Positions 23,018-31,154 of a DNA stretch of 32,426 nt are shown in pieces. Numbering within the stretch: the first letter of the stretch is position 1; the number at the start of each line of letters is the position of its first letter. This stretch comes from Henriciella sp. (GTDB lineage Bacteria > Pseudomonadota > Alphaproteobacteria > Caulobacterales > Hyphomonadaceae), in assembly GCA_027019605.1 (NCBI GenBank), contig JALUWJ010000270.1, positions 1-32,426 on the forward strand, given 5' to 3'. The translations under genes were made by a program, and so were the position numbers. The notes beneath the pieces were generated by a model that saw only the letters and a program-made list of their open reading frames with translations, searched no databases and had not been told where the DNA came from.

Positions 23018-23760
23018 TGGAAGACCCCAATGTGGTGGGCTTTATCCCCCAAGGTGAGTGGCCACGCAAATTTGCAGTTGGCGAAACGAACCCAGACACA
23101 AACGAATTCAGGTACTCTGTGCCCCGCCGGGATCGCCTGAATGGTATTATTGAGCTTCTGAAGAAGAATGATTTCTACCCCTGGGCCGTTACTTATGAAC
23201 ATATGCGGTCGCTGGAGTCTGCAGAGCGCACCGCCGCCATCAACGGGTATGCTCTTCATACAGACATCTCCTTAGCGAGCGGCCTGTTTCGCGGGTTCTA
23301 CATAAACACCAGTGAAGCGGATCGTCCCAAATTTGATACGTTCATTATGGCAAACCACGTGCCGGGCGAGTCTTTGATACGCATTCGGCAAGGCATGCTC
23401 AGCTATTGGAACCAAGGGGTCGATGGCATGGGAGACGAACGTGCCCGCCGCCGCGACGTTCGGCCCAATGATGTCATGCTGAGAGATGGATGGGCCGCCA
23501 TTGAGGCCATTAAAGGATACCTGTTTCAACTTGAGGACCGAAAATCGCTCTATAGCAATGCGCCTATTGGGGACTTCGAACTGAACTCTAAGGGAACCCG
23601 GATCATCAGTTTTACAGCGCCGCCGCTTTTTGGCGGAGGTGACCTGATAGAATATGTGCGATGCGGGGACTACGCCGATCCAAAGATGGTCATGCGTTGG
23701 CTGAACGCTATCCAGAAACCTGAGTTTATTCGCGAATACAGCGCGCTGGCGCGGGCATAG
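23017..23760 (+). CDS. Hypothetical protein of the 22835-23760 pair
   Basis: A 247-residue soluble protein, alpha/beta in composition, opening EDPNVVGFIPQGEWPRKFAV. Segments that stand out are FRYSVPRRDRLNGIIELLKK, an ERTAAINGYALHTDISLASG stretch and SFTAPPLFGGGDLIEYVRCG. No signal peptide, membrane span or known motif is visible. It is coupled to the 60-residue gene by a one-base overlap and followed by a strong terminator, so the two form a self-contained unit at the end of the plus-strand run. It sits beside the coupling-protein gene, but nothing shows a transfer function. Confidence 0.68.
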   Translation: MEDPNVVGFIPQGEWPRKFAVGETNPDTNEFRYSVPRRDRLNGIIELLKKNDFYPWAVTYEHMRSLESAERTAAINGYALHTDISLASGLFRGFYINTSEADRPKFDTFIMANHVPGESLIRIRQGMLSYWNQGVDGMGDERARRRDVRPNDVMLRDGWAAIEAIKGYLFQLEDRKSLYSNAPIGDFELNSKGTRIISFTAPPLFGGGDLIEYVRCGDYADPKMVMRWLNAIQKPEFIREYSALARA

Positions 23761-23798
23761 ATTCCAACATCAGACCTAGACGGGTCAAAGCCGATCAT

Positions 23799-23835
23799 GT
23801 GAGGCCACTGCGCTCGCAGTGGCCTCACTCTTTTG
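23799..23835 (+). terminator. Strong rho-independent terminator
   Basis: A perfect 13-base stem (GTGAGGCCACTGC at 23799-23811 with its complement at 23816-23828) around the four-base loop GCTC, followed by TCTTTT. It ends the plus-strand genes before the convergent coupling-protein gene. Confidence 0.88.
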
Positions 23836-23863
23836 CTGATTGCTAGCAGGACTTGGAATGCAC

Positions 23864-25396
23864 TCAAAGGTCTTCAAAGACCTCAGCAAATGGTCCCTCG
23901 CGATCCCAAAACTCTACCCTTTGCAATATCATCGGCGCCAATCCTGCCAACATGACCAGTTGCCGTCTCAGCGTATCTGCTCTGCCGAAATAGCGGGATA
24001 TCTCATCCTGTGTCATCAGATCAAAAAATGATGTCGAGAGACCCTCGCCTGTTTGCCCTTCGCTGGCAGCGCTACGCCCCACCTCACCTTGCTGCCTTAA
24101 AATCACCGGCGTCTTCCCAAGCCGTTTGGTGATGTATTCCGTTGTCGTGGTGTCCACATTGCCGTGGAAGATCGACACACCACTGTTGGCGGCAAAGCTC
24201 TCCCATCGTTGGCCATAGAGCGCCTGTCCTTGCGACCAATCCTGTAAGAGTGTCCAAAGCTTGAGGCCGAAAGACGCCATCTGCCCTGCTGCATCCTGTA
24301 TCTGCGGCATGAAGCCCAGGACTGGGAATTCATCCAGAACGGCTAGCACCGGGGCTTTGGGTTCTGTTTCTTCCATCTCCATGGCAACGATCAGCTGATT
24401 GATCAGAATGCGAAACCAGCGCGAACAGCTATTCATGCGCGTGGCGGGCAGACACAGATAGACGCTCATACCGTTCGGTTTGCGTTTCAAATCGCGCAGA
24501 TCAAAGTCATTTCCGCTCAGCACATCGCGGATGTTGCGGTACTCCAGAAATGCTGTGTGCCGGTTCATCGTCGAGATTACGCTCGCGCGTTCATCCCGCG
24601 ACTTCTCATAGAGACCGCGCACCGATGCCTCGATCGTATCAGACACATCCGCGTGACCCGCACTTCTTAGCGCGCCTACGCCCTTGATGATCTGACGCCG
24701 TAGTGCAAAGTCCTGCGGTTTGCCATCCACGATGACGGTTTCAAGCGCGCGGGTGACAAAGCGGCGCACGGTGCCAAGATGCCTATCTTTGTCAGGCACG
24801 TCGGGTCCAAAGCACGCATAGAGGATGAGACCCAAAATGGCAGCGCCTGCGCTTTCATTCCAGTGCGGATCCTTCTCTTGTCCCGTGGACACGATCAGCG
24901 CATCCACGATCTGCTGCGCATCCTCAATGACGGTGTCACTATCAAGGTTCAATGAGGCGAGCGGATTGAACCGCGCACGAAACTTCGCAGCATCACCATG
25001 CGCGCGCTTGAACGGGTCAAGCACGTAAACGTCCTGGCCCATCAGTGCGCGGCGCGCTGCAGTCTTGATGGCAAGTTCCGCCTTCATGTCCAGGGCAATG
25101 ACCGAGCCATCGTAGAGCAGCAGGTTTGCAATCACCGTCACGGATTTGCCAGCCCGTGTACCGGCAACTGTCTGGATATGCCGGTCATCGGCAACACCGA
25201 TGAGCTTTGATCCACACGCGCCGATCAGGATTTTTCCGCTTGGGTTCTTCGGATCGTAGGCAAACATCGGACTATTGAGAATCGTCTCCTGACTCATCCA
25301 ATGCGCTTCCGGCATCCTTTGATCTTGCTTGTACCGGCTCGTATTGCCACGTGGCACGTCGGCCAGCAGGTCAATGGTTTCTGATCGCGGCTCCAT
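23864..25396 (-). CDS. TraG/VirD4-family type IV coupling protein lacking membrane anchor
   Basis: A 510-residue ATPase that would link the relaxosome to a mating channel. Walker A is AGTRAGKS (about 78-85) and Walker B is VLAVLDEFP with Asp355-Glu356. Other family features are LDPFKR, KDPHWNESA, ERASVISTMNRHTAFL and the late LLQDWSQGQALYG segment. The usual N-terminal membrane spans of VirD4 are absent: the chain begins MEPRSETIDLLADV and is soluble. ATG at 25396 is preferred to the preceding TTG because AGGAG lies six bases upstream of it. No other channel genes are in the window, so it may serve mobilisation through a helper system. It is convergent with the 23017-23760 gene. Confidence 0.92.
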   Translation of the reverse strand: MEPRSETIDLLADVPRGNTSRYKQDQRMPEAHWMSQETILNSPMFAYDPKNPSGKILIGACGSKLIGVADDRHIQTVAGTRAGKSVTVIANLLLYDGSVIALDMKAELAIKTAARRALMGQDVYVLDPFKRAHGDAAKFRARFNPLASLNLDSDTVIEDAQQIVDALIVSTGQEKDPHWNESAGAAILGLILYACFGPDVPDKDRHLGTVRRFVTRALETVIVDGKPQDFALRRQIIKGVGALRSAGHADVSDTIEASVRGLYEKSRDERASVISTMNRHTAFLEYRNIRDVLSGNDFDLRDLKRKPNGMSVYLCLPATRMNSCSRWFRILINQLIVAMEMEETEPKAPVLAVLDEFPVLGFMPQIQDAAGQMASFGLKLWTLLQDWSQGQALYGQRWESFAANSGVSIFHGNVDTTTTEYITKRLGKTPVILRQQGEVGRSAASEGQTGEGLSTSFFDLMTQDEISRYFGRADTLRRQLVMLAGLAPMILQRVEFWDREGPFAEVFEDL

Positions 25397-25635
25397 CAAG
25401 CTCTCCTATGACAGCAGTTGCATCTATCGACGCTGGACGTTCGGCATCTTCGTTACGCTCTGGTCCCGATGGTGACCGTCATGCCGTGCGAACGAAAGTG
25501 CACTTATCGAGAACCTGTCGTTGTTCGTAGAGAATTCCATTTCTTCGCTCCCCTACTTCGAGTCATTGGGCCAGCCACGCACAGGCTTTGGTCCCATTCG
25601 AACTGGATCAACCTAAAATCATTCGCGCTGGGCGG
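25397..25635. other. Gene-free spacer upstream of the palindrome cluster
   Basis: No convincing gene lies between the coupling-protein start and the palindromes at 25640. Open frames here are short and of odd composition. It should hold the promoter for the coupling protein, which I could not pin down. Confidence 0.35.
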
Positions 25636-25639
25636 GTCA

Positions 25640-25734
25640 AAAGGAAATTTCCGGTGAGCCCCAAGGGGCTCATTCCATCGCGAAGCAAATTTCCTTTGCA
25701 TGCCGTCTCACCTGTTTGACCGCGTTAAACGCGG
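25640..25734. repeat. Cluster of nested palindromes upstream of DUF736
   Basis: The outer pair is AAAGGAAATTT (25640-25650) and its complement AAATTTCCTTT (25687-25697). Inside them is the hairpin TGAGCCCC-AA-GGGGCTCA (25655-25672). Just beyond is the palindrome CCGCGTTAAACGCGG (25720-25734). Nothing T-rich follows, so these are not simple terminators. They precede the DUF736-DUF3768 operon and could be a replication, transfer or regulatory region. Confidence 0.6.
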
Positions 25735-25835
25735 AACAGACGGCAATGACCCATCCCGACCAACGATTTTTACGGCGCTCCATCGAAAGGGCCGCAGCTG
25801 ATTGCGGCTCTCACAACACGAAAGGAGTGATGAAG

Positions 25836-26189
25836 ATGAAAATCGGAATCTTTCAAAAAACTGAAACCGGTGCTTTCGAAGGCACCATCGCAACCCTCAC
25901 CTTTGCAGCCGACCTGGTATTCGAGCCTGCGCAGGAGAAAACCAAAGACCGCTCGCCTGACTTCCGGGTGATCAACACAGCCACTGGCTTTGAGATCGGA
26001 GCCGCATGGCACGACAAATCCGAACGGACTGGCAAGCCTTACGTCTCGGTCAAGCTGGACGATCCGTCGTTCACATACCCGTTGTGGGGTGCGCTGACCG
26101 CAGGTGGGGCTGAGGATTACAGCTTCAACTGGTCACGGCCAAAGCCAAAGACTGATCCCGACACAACCGCCAACGGAGACACGCTCTAA
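25836..26189 (+). CDS. DUF736 family protein
   Basis: A 117-residue protein with the DUF736 pattern: MKIGIFQKTETGAFEGTIAT at the start, then FRVINTATGFEIGAAWHD and YVSVKLDDPSF. The family is common on alphaproteobacterial plasmids and integrative elements; its function is unproven. The ATG at 25836 is eight bases after AGGAG; an ATG six bases earlier is too close to that site, and the open frame further upstream covers the palindrome cluster. Its stop and the DUF3768 start share one base (TAATG). Confidence 0.88.
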   Translation: MKIGIFQKTETGAFEGTIATLTFAADLVFEPAQEKTKDRSPDFRVINTATGFEIGAAWHDKSERTGKPYVSVKLDDPSFTYPLWGALTAGGAEDYSFNWSRPKPKTDPDTTANGDTL

Positions 26190-26557
26190 TGGCGGGGGAT
26201 CAAACCCGGCGTGTGCGGAAGCTGAATGACAGCTTCCGCATTCGCATTTTGGACAATGGGTTAGGCCAGTCCGAAAAGGTGCCCGGCACCTTTGTCATGA
26301 CCGCTGGGATCGCGGGACTTGAGGCTCGGGATCAGACACTTATCTGGCGCGAAGTCGGCCGGTTTGCGTCCTTCAACGAGGACAATGACCCGTATGGCGA
26401 GCATGATTTTGGCAAAATCACCTGGTCCGGTGTCGGCGATATCTTCTGGAAGATCGATATCTATGCCGATGCGAGCTGCACATGGGGCAGCGAGCATCCT
26501 GAAGATCCAGAACGCTCCTACCGGGTGCTGACGGTGATGCTGGCTGAAGAGTACTGA
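26189..26557 (+). CDS. DUF3768 family protein
   Basis: A 122-residue protein with the DUF3768 signature: VRKLNDSFRI, NDPYGEHDFGKI, FWKIDIY and the end VLTVMLAEEY. The family occurs on alphaproteobacterial plasmids and islands next to DUF736; its role is unknown. It overlaps DUF736 by one base and is followed by a strong terminator, making a two-gene operon. Confidence 0.88.
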   Translation: MAGDQTRRVRKLNDSFRIRILDNGLGQSEKVPGTFVMTAGIAGLEARDQTLIWREVGRFASFNEDNDPYGEHDFGKITWSGVGDIFWKIDIYADASCTWGSEHPEDPERSYRVLTVMLAEEY

Positions 26558-26578
26558 AGCTGTACCCTAATGCTGGAA

Positions 26579-26611
26579 CGGCTCCCGCCTTTAGGTGGGA
26601 GCCGTTTTTTT
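26579..26611 (+). terminator. Rho-independent terminator of DUF736-DUF3768
   Basis: The stem CGGCTCCC... pairs with ...GGGAGCCG (26579-26604), followed by seven T (26605-26611). The T run touches the stop codon of the convergent SprT-like gene. Confidence 0.9.
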
Positions 26612-27299
26612 ATTCAGGCTCAAGGCGGAGCAAATGTTCGCCGCAAGCAATGTTCGCGTTGTGCCCCGAATACCCATACTCGTTGCACTTAGGACACACA
26701 TACCTCACGCGCTTGCCGCCCCTTGACCCGCGTGGTGCAATCTTACTGCCATTGCCTCCGATCTCTACCAAAGCATCGCGCTGCCGCTCTGGCTCACGCC
26801 ACTCGATCTGAAACCCGCTTTTCATGAGGTCGGCTGCCGCGCGTTTAAAAGGGCCGTCTTCGATGATGTAGTGACTCATCCTGTCGCCGAGCTCTTTGCC
26901 GCCAGGCCTGCCAGTACTTGAGGGATGAAGCCCAACCGTCTTCATTTTTTCCGCCCATTGGCGGTTGTGGTATCCAGAACGCCCCGGTGTCGCGTAACAA
27001 TCCTGCCAGAGATGGACCTGCTCATGGACCAGCGTTGAAAGCGTTTCTTCGAGGCTCCGGGTCGCAAAATAGGATGGGTTAAGGGCGATCTCATGACTGG
27101 CTTTGCCGTCCTCACGTACAAAGCGCTTGGGCGAGAAATACCCGTAGCTGCGGCTTTTGCGTTGCAGGGTAATCAAGCAGTTGGGTAGTTGTCCGTCGAA
27201 GAGCTGCCAGTTGAAATGCTCATAGGCCGTCTGGAAACCGTCATAGGTGTCCTGGGTCGGCCGCAGATCGAGATCGAGTTCGTTCTCTGGGGTGTACAC
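26610..27299 (-). CDS. SprT-like zinc metalloprotease-fold protein
   Basis: A 229-residue protein with HEQVH at 92-96 and a later His111, the SprT zinc site, and a C-terminal zinc ribbon (Cys202, Cys205, Cys219, His222 in CPKCNEY...CGEHL). SprT-like domains are found in DNA-repair proteases such as Spartan; plasmid-borne versions are of unknown role. The start is GTG at 27299 with GAGGAGG eight bases upstream. It is divergent from the mobilisation genes across the oriT-like region and convergent with DUF3768, so it may act on protein-DNA adducts made during transfer; that is a guess. Confidence 0.85.
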   Translation of the reverse strand: MYTPENELDLDLRPTQDTYDGFQTAYEHFNWQLFDGQLPNCLITLQRKSRSYGYFSPKRFVREDGKASHEIALNPSYFATRSLEETLSTLVHEQVHLWQDCYATPGRSGYHNRQWAEKMKTVGLHPSSTGRPGGKELGDRMSHYIIEDGPFKRAAADLMKSGFQIEWREPERQRDALVEIGGNGSKIAPRGSRGGKRVRYVCPKCNEYGYSGHNANIACGEHLLRLEPE

Positions 27300-27511
27300 T
27301 CCACATACCTCCTCAATACATGCGGGAGCAGTTTCAAGGAGCGTAGTGGGCTAGACTGAGGTCATTCCTCGCGATGCAGAATTCGTGTGGATCGTTTCGT
27401 CGAGGTAATCATGCGCTATGGATCGCTGCCACTCAGGGGTGTAAATTTGTAAAGCTTGGTGCCGACATGGTAAAATGAAGGAATAGTCAGCATAAAGAGG
27501 ATACAAGGTGT

Positions 27512-27652
27512 GCAAAGGAACTACCGTTCTTTGCGCCCCTTGCTGGGGGAGAGAAAAATCTCCCCGCAGACCCCCTCTTGATGTCCTAGATCCACAAAGC
27601 GGATAAGGACATCGGATCAACATCACCACCGGATCGACCGGGTGATGTTGAT
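27512..27652. other. Candidate oriT with four inverted repeats
   Basis: Four consecutive inverted repeats: GCAAAG/CTTTGC (27512-27517, 27529-27534); GGGGAGA/TCTCCCC (27546-27552, 27559-27565); GATGTCCT/AGGACATC (27580-27587, 27606-27613); and a perfect 12-base pair ATCAACATCACC/GGTGATGTTGAT (27616-27627, 27641-27652). They lie within the 600-base gene-free stretch 27300-27914, just upstream of the MobC and relaxase genes, where origins of transfer sit. The nick site cannot be assigned. Minus-strand frames here do not look like proteins. The remaining part (27653-27914) is a leader with no further gene. Confidence 0.65.
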
Positions 27653-27914
27653 GGCAACGCTGCCGTTCGTTGCATCTACGGCCCGGAGACGACATGCCTC
27701 TCCCCGGGACCCCATGCATCAGGACGTGTGCCGCCTGAACCTGCACCAGGACGATGTCGCTCTCCTGGACCATCGACCAATAGGGGAGATTTCGCTCTCC
27801 CTCTTGGAACTCCCATCGATGAAAGGCGGTCCTTTCAAAACCCAACAACACAATCGCACGGCCATCGCCCGACCACGAGGAATGACCCTGCGTGAAAAGG
27901 CTATGGCACATGAC

Positions 27915-28235
27915 ATGAGTGATACCTCTCCCAAACGCACAGCCCCGATTAGCTACCGGCCGCCCGCCAAGCTGGCCGAGGAGTTTGAAGCGCGGGTCCG
28001 CGCATCAGGTCTCAGCACCAACGCATTCCTCAACGAAGCCGTATTCCGCAAAAAAGGGTTTGGCGGCGGTGTTCGTCGTCTTCTCGCCACGCTTCTCGCT
28101 GCGTGCGCTGAGATCAAAGATCTCCTGCGGTCTATTGGAACAAGCGAGGGCGAGCCTGAGGTCTTAGAGCGTGTCGAAGCAGAGCTGCGATTGATCCGCA
28201 CAGCATTGATGCAGCTCTTGGGACGCCGGTCATGA
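27915..28235 (+). CDS. MobC-like relaxosome accessory protein
   Basis: A 106-residue protein beginning MSDTSPKRTAPISYRPPAKL. The first half (SYRPPAKLAEEFEARVRASG, then LSTNAFLNEAVF) fits the ribbon-helix-helix-like region of MobC proteins, which bind oriT and help the relaxase. The second half is helical (LLATLLAACAEIKDLL, LERVEAELRLIRTAL). The start is uncertain: ATGs at 27882, 27903 and 27915 are all in frame and none has an ideal ribosome site. Its stop overlaps the relaxase start by four bases (ATGA). Family by resemblance plus context. Confidence 0.75.
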   Translation: MSDTSPKRTAPISYRPPAKLAEEFEARVRASGLSTNAFLNEAVFRKKGFGGGVRRLLATLLAACAEIKDLLRSIGTSEGEPEVLERVEAELRLIRTALMQLLGRRS

Positions 28236-29788
28236 TTCCCTTCGGATCGCAGCGCGGCAACGGGGCTGATCTTGCGCGGCATTTATCCAATTCAGTGGAC
28301 AATGAAACCGTGGAGATTGCCGATCTGCGCGGCTGTATCGCCGACGACCTCGCAGGCGCGTTTGCTGAGTGGGAGGTGCAGGCCTCATCATTGACCCGCT
28401 CGAAAAACTACATCTATAGCCTGTCCATCAATCCGGACGAGCGCCACGGACGCTGGGAGCGCGGTCTGTATTACGATTTCATTGATCGCGTTGAAGGCGT
28501 CTTTGGGGTCGCAGGTCAGCCACGGGCTGTCGTGTTTCATACAAAAGCCGATGGGGCTGGCGATTTGCGGGAACACTGCCATGTCGCTTGGGCACTGACA
28601 GATGCAGCGGCACAAAAAGCCATCCATATCTCCCATGACAAATACAAACTCATGGACGAGACGCGCCGCTTTGCAGCCGATCATGACCTGAAACTACCGG
28701 ACGGGTATTACGACAGGGCAAAGAATTGGTCGCAACACAGCCAGGCGGACGCCGCTCAACGGCAAGAAGATGGTCTCAGCCCTGAGGAGCGCCGCGCCGT
28801 CATTACCGATATGTGGCACACGAGCGATGGCGCTCGCGCGTTCGTGTCCGGTCTTGCTGACCAGGGCTACATACTGGCAACAGGCCGGCGCCCTTATGTC
28901 CTGGTGGATGGGTATGGGGGCACTTTTGCCTTACCGCGCATGATCGAAGACAAACAGGTGCGCGCTAAAGACATACAGGCATTCCTTAAGCAGGATTTTC
29001 CACCAGAGTCATTGCCGAGCGTGGAAGAAGCTCTGCATCTGGCGAGCGCTGCCATCGACGATCTCACCCAAGAGACAACACTTGATGACGAGCGCGAGAT
29101 CATGCTCCAGGCCCAACAAGAGCTGAGAGAAGCGCTGCAGGTGAAGCTGGAGGCGTTGAAAGCGGAGCAAGCACGCCAGGATGCGCAACTGCACGAGCAA
29201 AGCCGCTCAGACAGTGATGCGCTTGATCAACGCCAAAGCGCCGAAAACAGGCTGGTAGAAGAAACGCGGGCACTGCGCGCGCCCACAGGTCTTGCCGGGT
29301 TCTTGGCTAAGGTGAGCGGTGTGAGCTTTGTGCGCGCAAAACTGCATGCCTATGAAGACAAACGCCGTGACGCGCAGCATGAACAAGAACGTTTGTTGCA
29401 GGCCGAACGGGATGCGCAGAAACAAGCCGACCAACAAGCGCTTCACGATCTTCAGCGCGCAGCGCTAGATCGCGAACAGCGCGCCCTTGAGGCCAATTTT
29501 GTCCGCGAAGAACAGGCGCTGCAGCGACAGGAGAAGAAACACGGTGCCATGCGATCCCGAGATGGTTGCGACCACATGCCATCCGTGCCACCGCCCAAGC
29601 CCGTGCAACGACGCGGCGATGTGTTTGGCAAAATCGCTGACCCGCAGATAGCCGAACCTGACATCGACCTCGCTTATGATTTTGGAAAAGCCGCTGGTCC
29701 GCACACGCAAGCACCGTCGGATACAAGCAGCGTGCCGGATGTATCGATTGAGCACGACGGCGCATCCCGCGATGGCAAAAGCCGTTAG
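28232..29788 (+). CDS. MOBP-like relaxase/mobilisation nuclease
   Basis: A 518-residue relaxase that would nick oriT and lead the strand into the recipient. N-terminal catalytic domain (about 1-200): opening MIPFGSQRGNGADLARHL, KNYIYSLSINPDE, and the metal-binding His set His103 (VVFHTK), His115 and His117 (REHCHVAW). A Tyr near 60-62 or 79-80 is the probable nucleophile but I cannot fix it. Residues about 270-450 form a long Gln/Glu/Arg-rich coiled coil; the tail is polar. Translation is coupled to MobC (ATGA overlap). No traI helicase domain is present, as expected for mobilisation-type relaxases. Confidence 0.9.
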   Translation: MIPFGSQRGNGADLARHLSNSVDNETVEIADLRGCIADDLAGAFAEWEVQASSLTRSKNYIYSLSINPDERHGRWERGLYYDFIDRVEGVFGVAGQPRAVVFHTKADGAGDLREHCHVAWALTDAAAQKAIHISHDKYKLMDETRRFAADHDLKLPDGYYDRAKNWSQHSQADAAQRQEDGLSPEERRAVITDMWHTSDGARAFVSGLADQGYILATGRRPYVLVDGYGGTFALPRMIEDKQVRAKDIQAFLKQDFPPESLPSVEEALHLASAAIDDLTQETTLDDEREIMLQAQQELREALQVKLEALKAEQARQDAQLHEQSRSDSDALDQRQSAENRLVEETRALRAPTGLAGFLAKVSGVSFVRAKLHAYEDKRRDAQHEQERLLQAERDAQKQADQQALHDLQRAALDREQRALEANFVREEQALQRQEKKHGAMRSRDGCDHMPSVPPPKPVQRRGDVFGKIADPQIAEPDIDLAYDFGKAAGPHTQAPSDTSSVPDVSIEHDGASRDGKSR

Positions 29789-29789
29789 G

Positions 29790-29975
29790 TCAGGACGGCG
29801 CCGGCAGCGTCCTGCGCCCAAGCTCCAGGCGTATGCGTTTCACGGCATCTGTAAGTTGAGCTTTATGCACACCATCATGTGGGCAAGCCGCTAGCGCGTT
29901 GAACAGTCGTGCCAACACTCCTTTCAGATCGTGGTCTGTCATGGCTGCCAAAGTGAATTGAACGTGTAACTGCAT
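29790..29975 (-). CDS. Small hypothetical protein
   Basis: A 61-residue, mostly helical, basic-ended product starting MQLHVQFTLAAMTDHDLKGV. ATG at 29975 has a strong GGGAGG site five bases upstream; the open frame further left has no such site. Its stop lies one base after the relaxase stop, convergent. It is divergent from the 30112 gene, and the two ribosome sites lie in the two arms of an inverted repeat (29981-30093). No family recognised. Confidence 0.6.
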   Translation of the reverse strand: MQLHVQFTLAAMTDHDLKGVLARLFNALAACPHDGVHKAQLTDAVKRIRLELGRRTLPAPS

Positions 29976-29980
29976 TATGT

Positions 29981-30093
29981 CCTCCCGTGCTTTCTGCAAG
30001 GCCCCGACAAGTCGGACCCTTTCCTGCCCACACCCGGAACGATTGGTTTGGAAAGGGTCTGCGCTCAGCTGGGACATGCGTCTGCACGGGAGG
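29981..30093. repeat. Inverted repeat between two divergent small genes
   Basis: CCTCCCGTGC (29981-29990) and its exact complement GCACGGGAGG (30084-30093), 93 bases apart. Each arm carries a GGGAGG sequence that can act as ribosome site for the gene facing outward. It may be chance duplication of leader sequence or a regulatory structure. Confidence 0.5.
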
Positions 30094-30111
30094 AAATGCA
30101 CAGGCAGGAAC

Positions 30112-30576
30112 ATGGCGAATGCTGGAAACAACAAATTTTTTGTGTTAAAATATTGTATGGTTAGACGAAGTGTGTATGACGCCTATGATGCGCTTGAGGA
30201 GCCGAAGAAAAGCTTTCAGGCCTTCTTGGTGGATCAGTTGGATCTGTGTGTTGAGGTGCTCTCAGATGTCTGCCGAACCGCAGTAAAGGACGACAACGGC
30301 AATTGCATTGTGCTGGCTGTCGAAAGACCGCGGCATGCAAATGATCCGGGTCCGTCATATTCCTTGTTTTATGAAGACATAGAAATTGGCCGTCTCGCAA
30401 ATCTCGACTATCTGCTTTCTGTCATGTTGGGGGCAAAGCTGAACGCCGCACAGACCGGCATCTGTGTCGAGTGCGACACCGAAGCCTTCAAGGCTTTGGT
30501 GACTGAAAAACTCAATGCCATGCATGGTTGCGTCCGGCCACAATCAGCCGCGGGTTTTGCTGTCAGGTGGCTCTAG
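30112..30576 (+). CDS. Hypothetical protein
   Basis: A 154-residue product (MANAGNNKFFVLKYCMVRRS...) with a mixed alpha/beta pattern: helical YDAYDALEEPKKSFQAFLVD, strands CIVLAVERPR and SYSLFYEDIEIG, and several Cys. There is no membrane span. ATG at 30112 has AGGAA close by; ATG at 30157 is an alternative. No family recognised. It is the last gene before the metal-resistance genes; the gap 30577-30791 shows nothing I trust. Confidence 0.6.
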   Translation: MANAGNNKFFVLKYCMVRRSVYDAYDALEEPKKSFQAFLVDQLDLCVEVLSDVCRTAVKDDNGNCIVLAVERPRHANDPGPSYSLFYEDIEIGRLANLDYLLSVMLGAKLNAAQTGICVECDTEAFKALVTEKLNAMHGCVRPQSAAGFAVRWL

Positions 30577-30791
30577 AGCAAAAACCTAGTCGTCAAATGC
30601 CTACCGCTGTCTTCTAAAGGCTTGCAGTTTTGATCAGCGCATGTTGTCCGCACACGTTTTTAGTATCCTGGGTGGCGTGCTGGTTTTGGTATTGCAGGCC
30701 AGGCTGGCCGCCATTCCAATAGAAACAGCGGCCAGTCTAATCCCGGATCATCTTGGTCAGGGAAGTGCGCACCGTAAGAGGTGGTTAGCGA

Positions 30792-31067
30792 TCAGCTGCG
30801 TTTTTCTAAGAAGCGGTAGATCGGCATGAAGAACAAAGCAATGTACCAGCCATAGGCATACGCACCAATCGCTCCGAACACGAAACCGCTCACGGTGAGC
30901 CACTCAAAGCCGGGCAGCAACGGGGCCCACGCCTCATACATGCGGGCCTCGCCCGGAACCAAAAGTCCAAAACCGATACAGATCAAATAAGTCAGCAACA
31001 AAAACACTGACAAGGCGTGGCCGACCGTGGGAATGGTCGGGATGCGAACAGTATGTGCGTCTGTCAT
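30792..31067 (-). CDS. DUF5676 family membrane protein
   Basis: A 91-residue inner-membrane protein with two spans (about 17-38: ALSVFLLLTYLICIGFGLLV; about 58-82: VSGFVFGAIGAYAYGWYIAL) and the conserved MYEAWAPLLPGFEWLT loop that marks DUF5676. The family is often found beside copper and other metal-transport genes; function unproven. ATG at 31067 has AGGAG eight bases upstream. It lies 250 bases downstream of the copper ATPase in the same direction. Confidence 0.85.
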   Translation of the reverse strand: MTDAHTVRIPTIPTVGHALSVFLLLTYLICIGFGLLVPGEARMYEAWAPLLPGFEWLTVSGFVFGAIGAYAYGWYIALFFMPIYRFLEKRS

Positions 31068-31154
31068 TTATCTTTCTCCTTTTTTGAAAATCTTTCGCGT
31101 TCGGGCCGCTATTCTCCTTTCATCTGCCTGCCCGGTCTGGGTTCACTCAGGCAC

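Noticed and set aside
27351-27911. Minus-strand open frame of 186 codons over the oriT region
   Set aside because: The product is Cys/His/Arg-rich with no domain pattern, and the region is explained better by the inverted repeats and the mobC leader.
27642-27914. N-terminal extension of MobC
   Set aside because: The added residues begin inside the last arm of the oriT repeat and have no ribosome site or family resemblance.
30096-30164. A 22-codon leader peptide overlapping the start of the 30112 gene
   Set aside because: It has a nearby GGGAGG but no regulatory codon run or attenuator structure; too little to support.
30641-30829. Plus-strand frame of 62 codons before DUF5676
   Set aside because: It overlaps the end of the DUF5676 gene, lacks a ribosome site and matches nothing.
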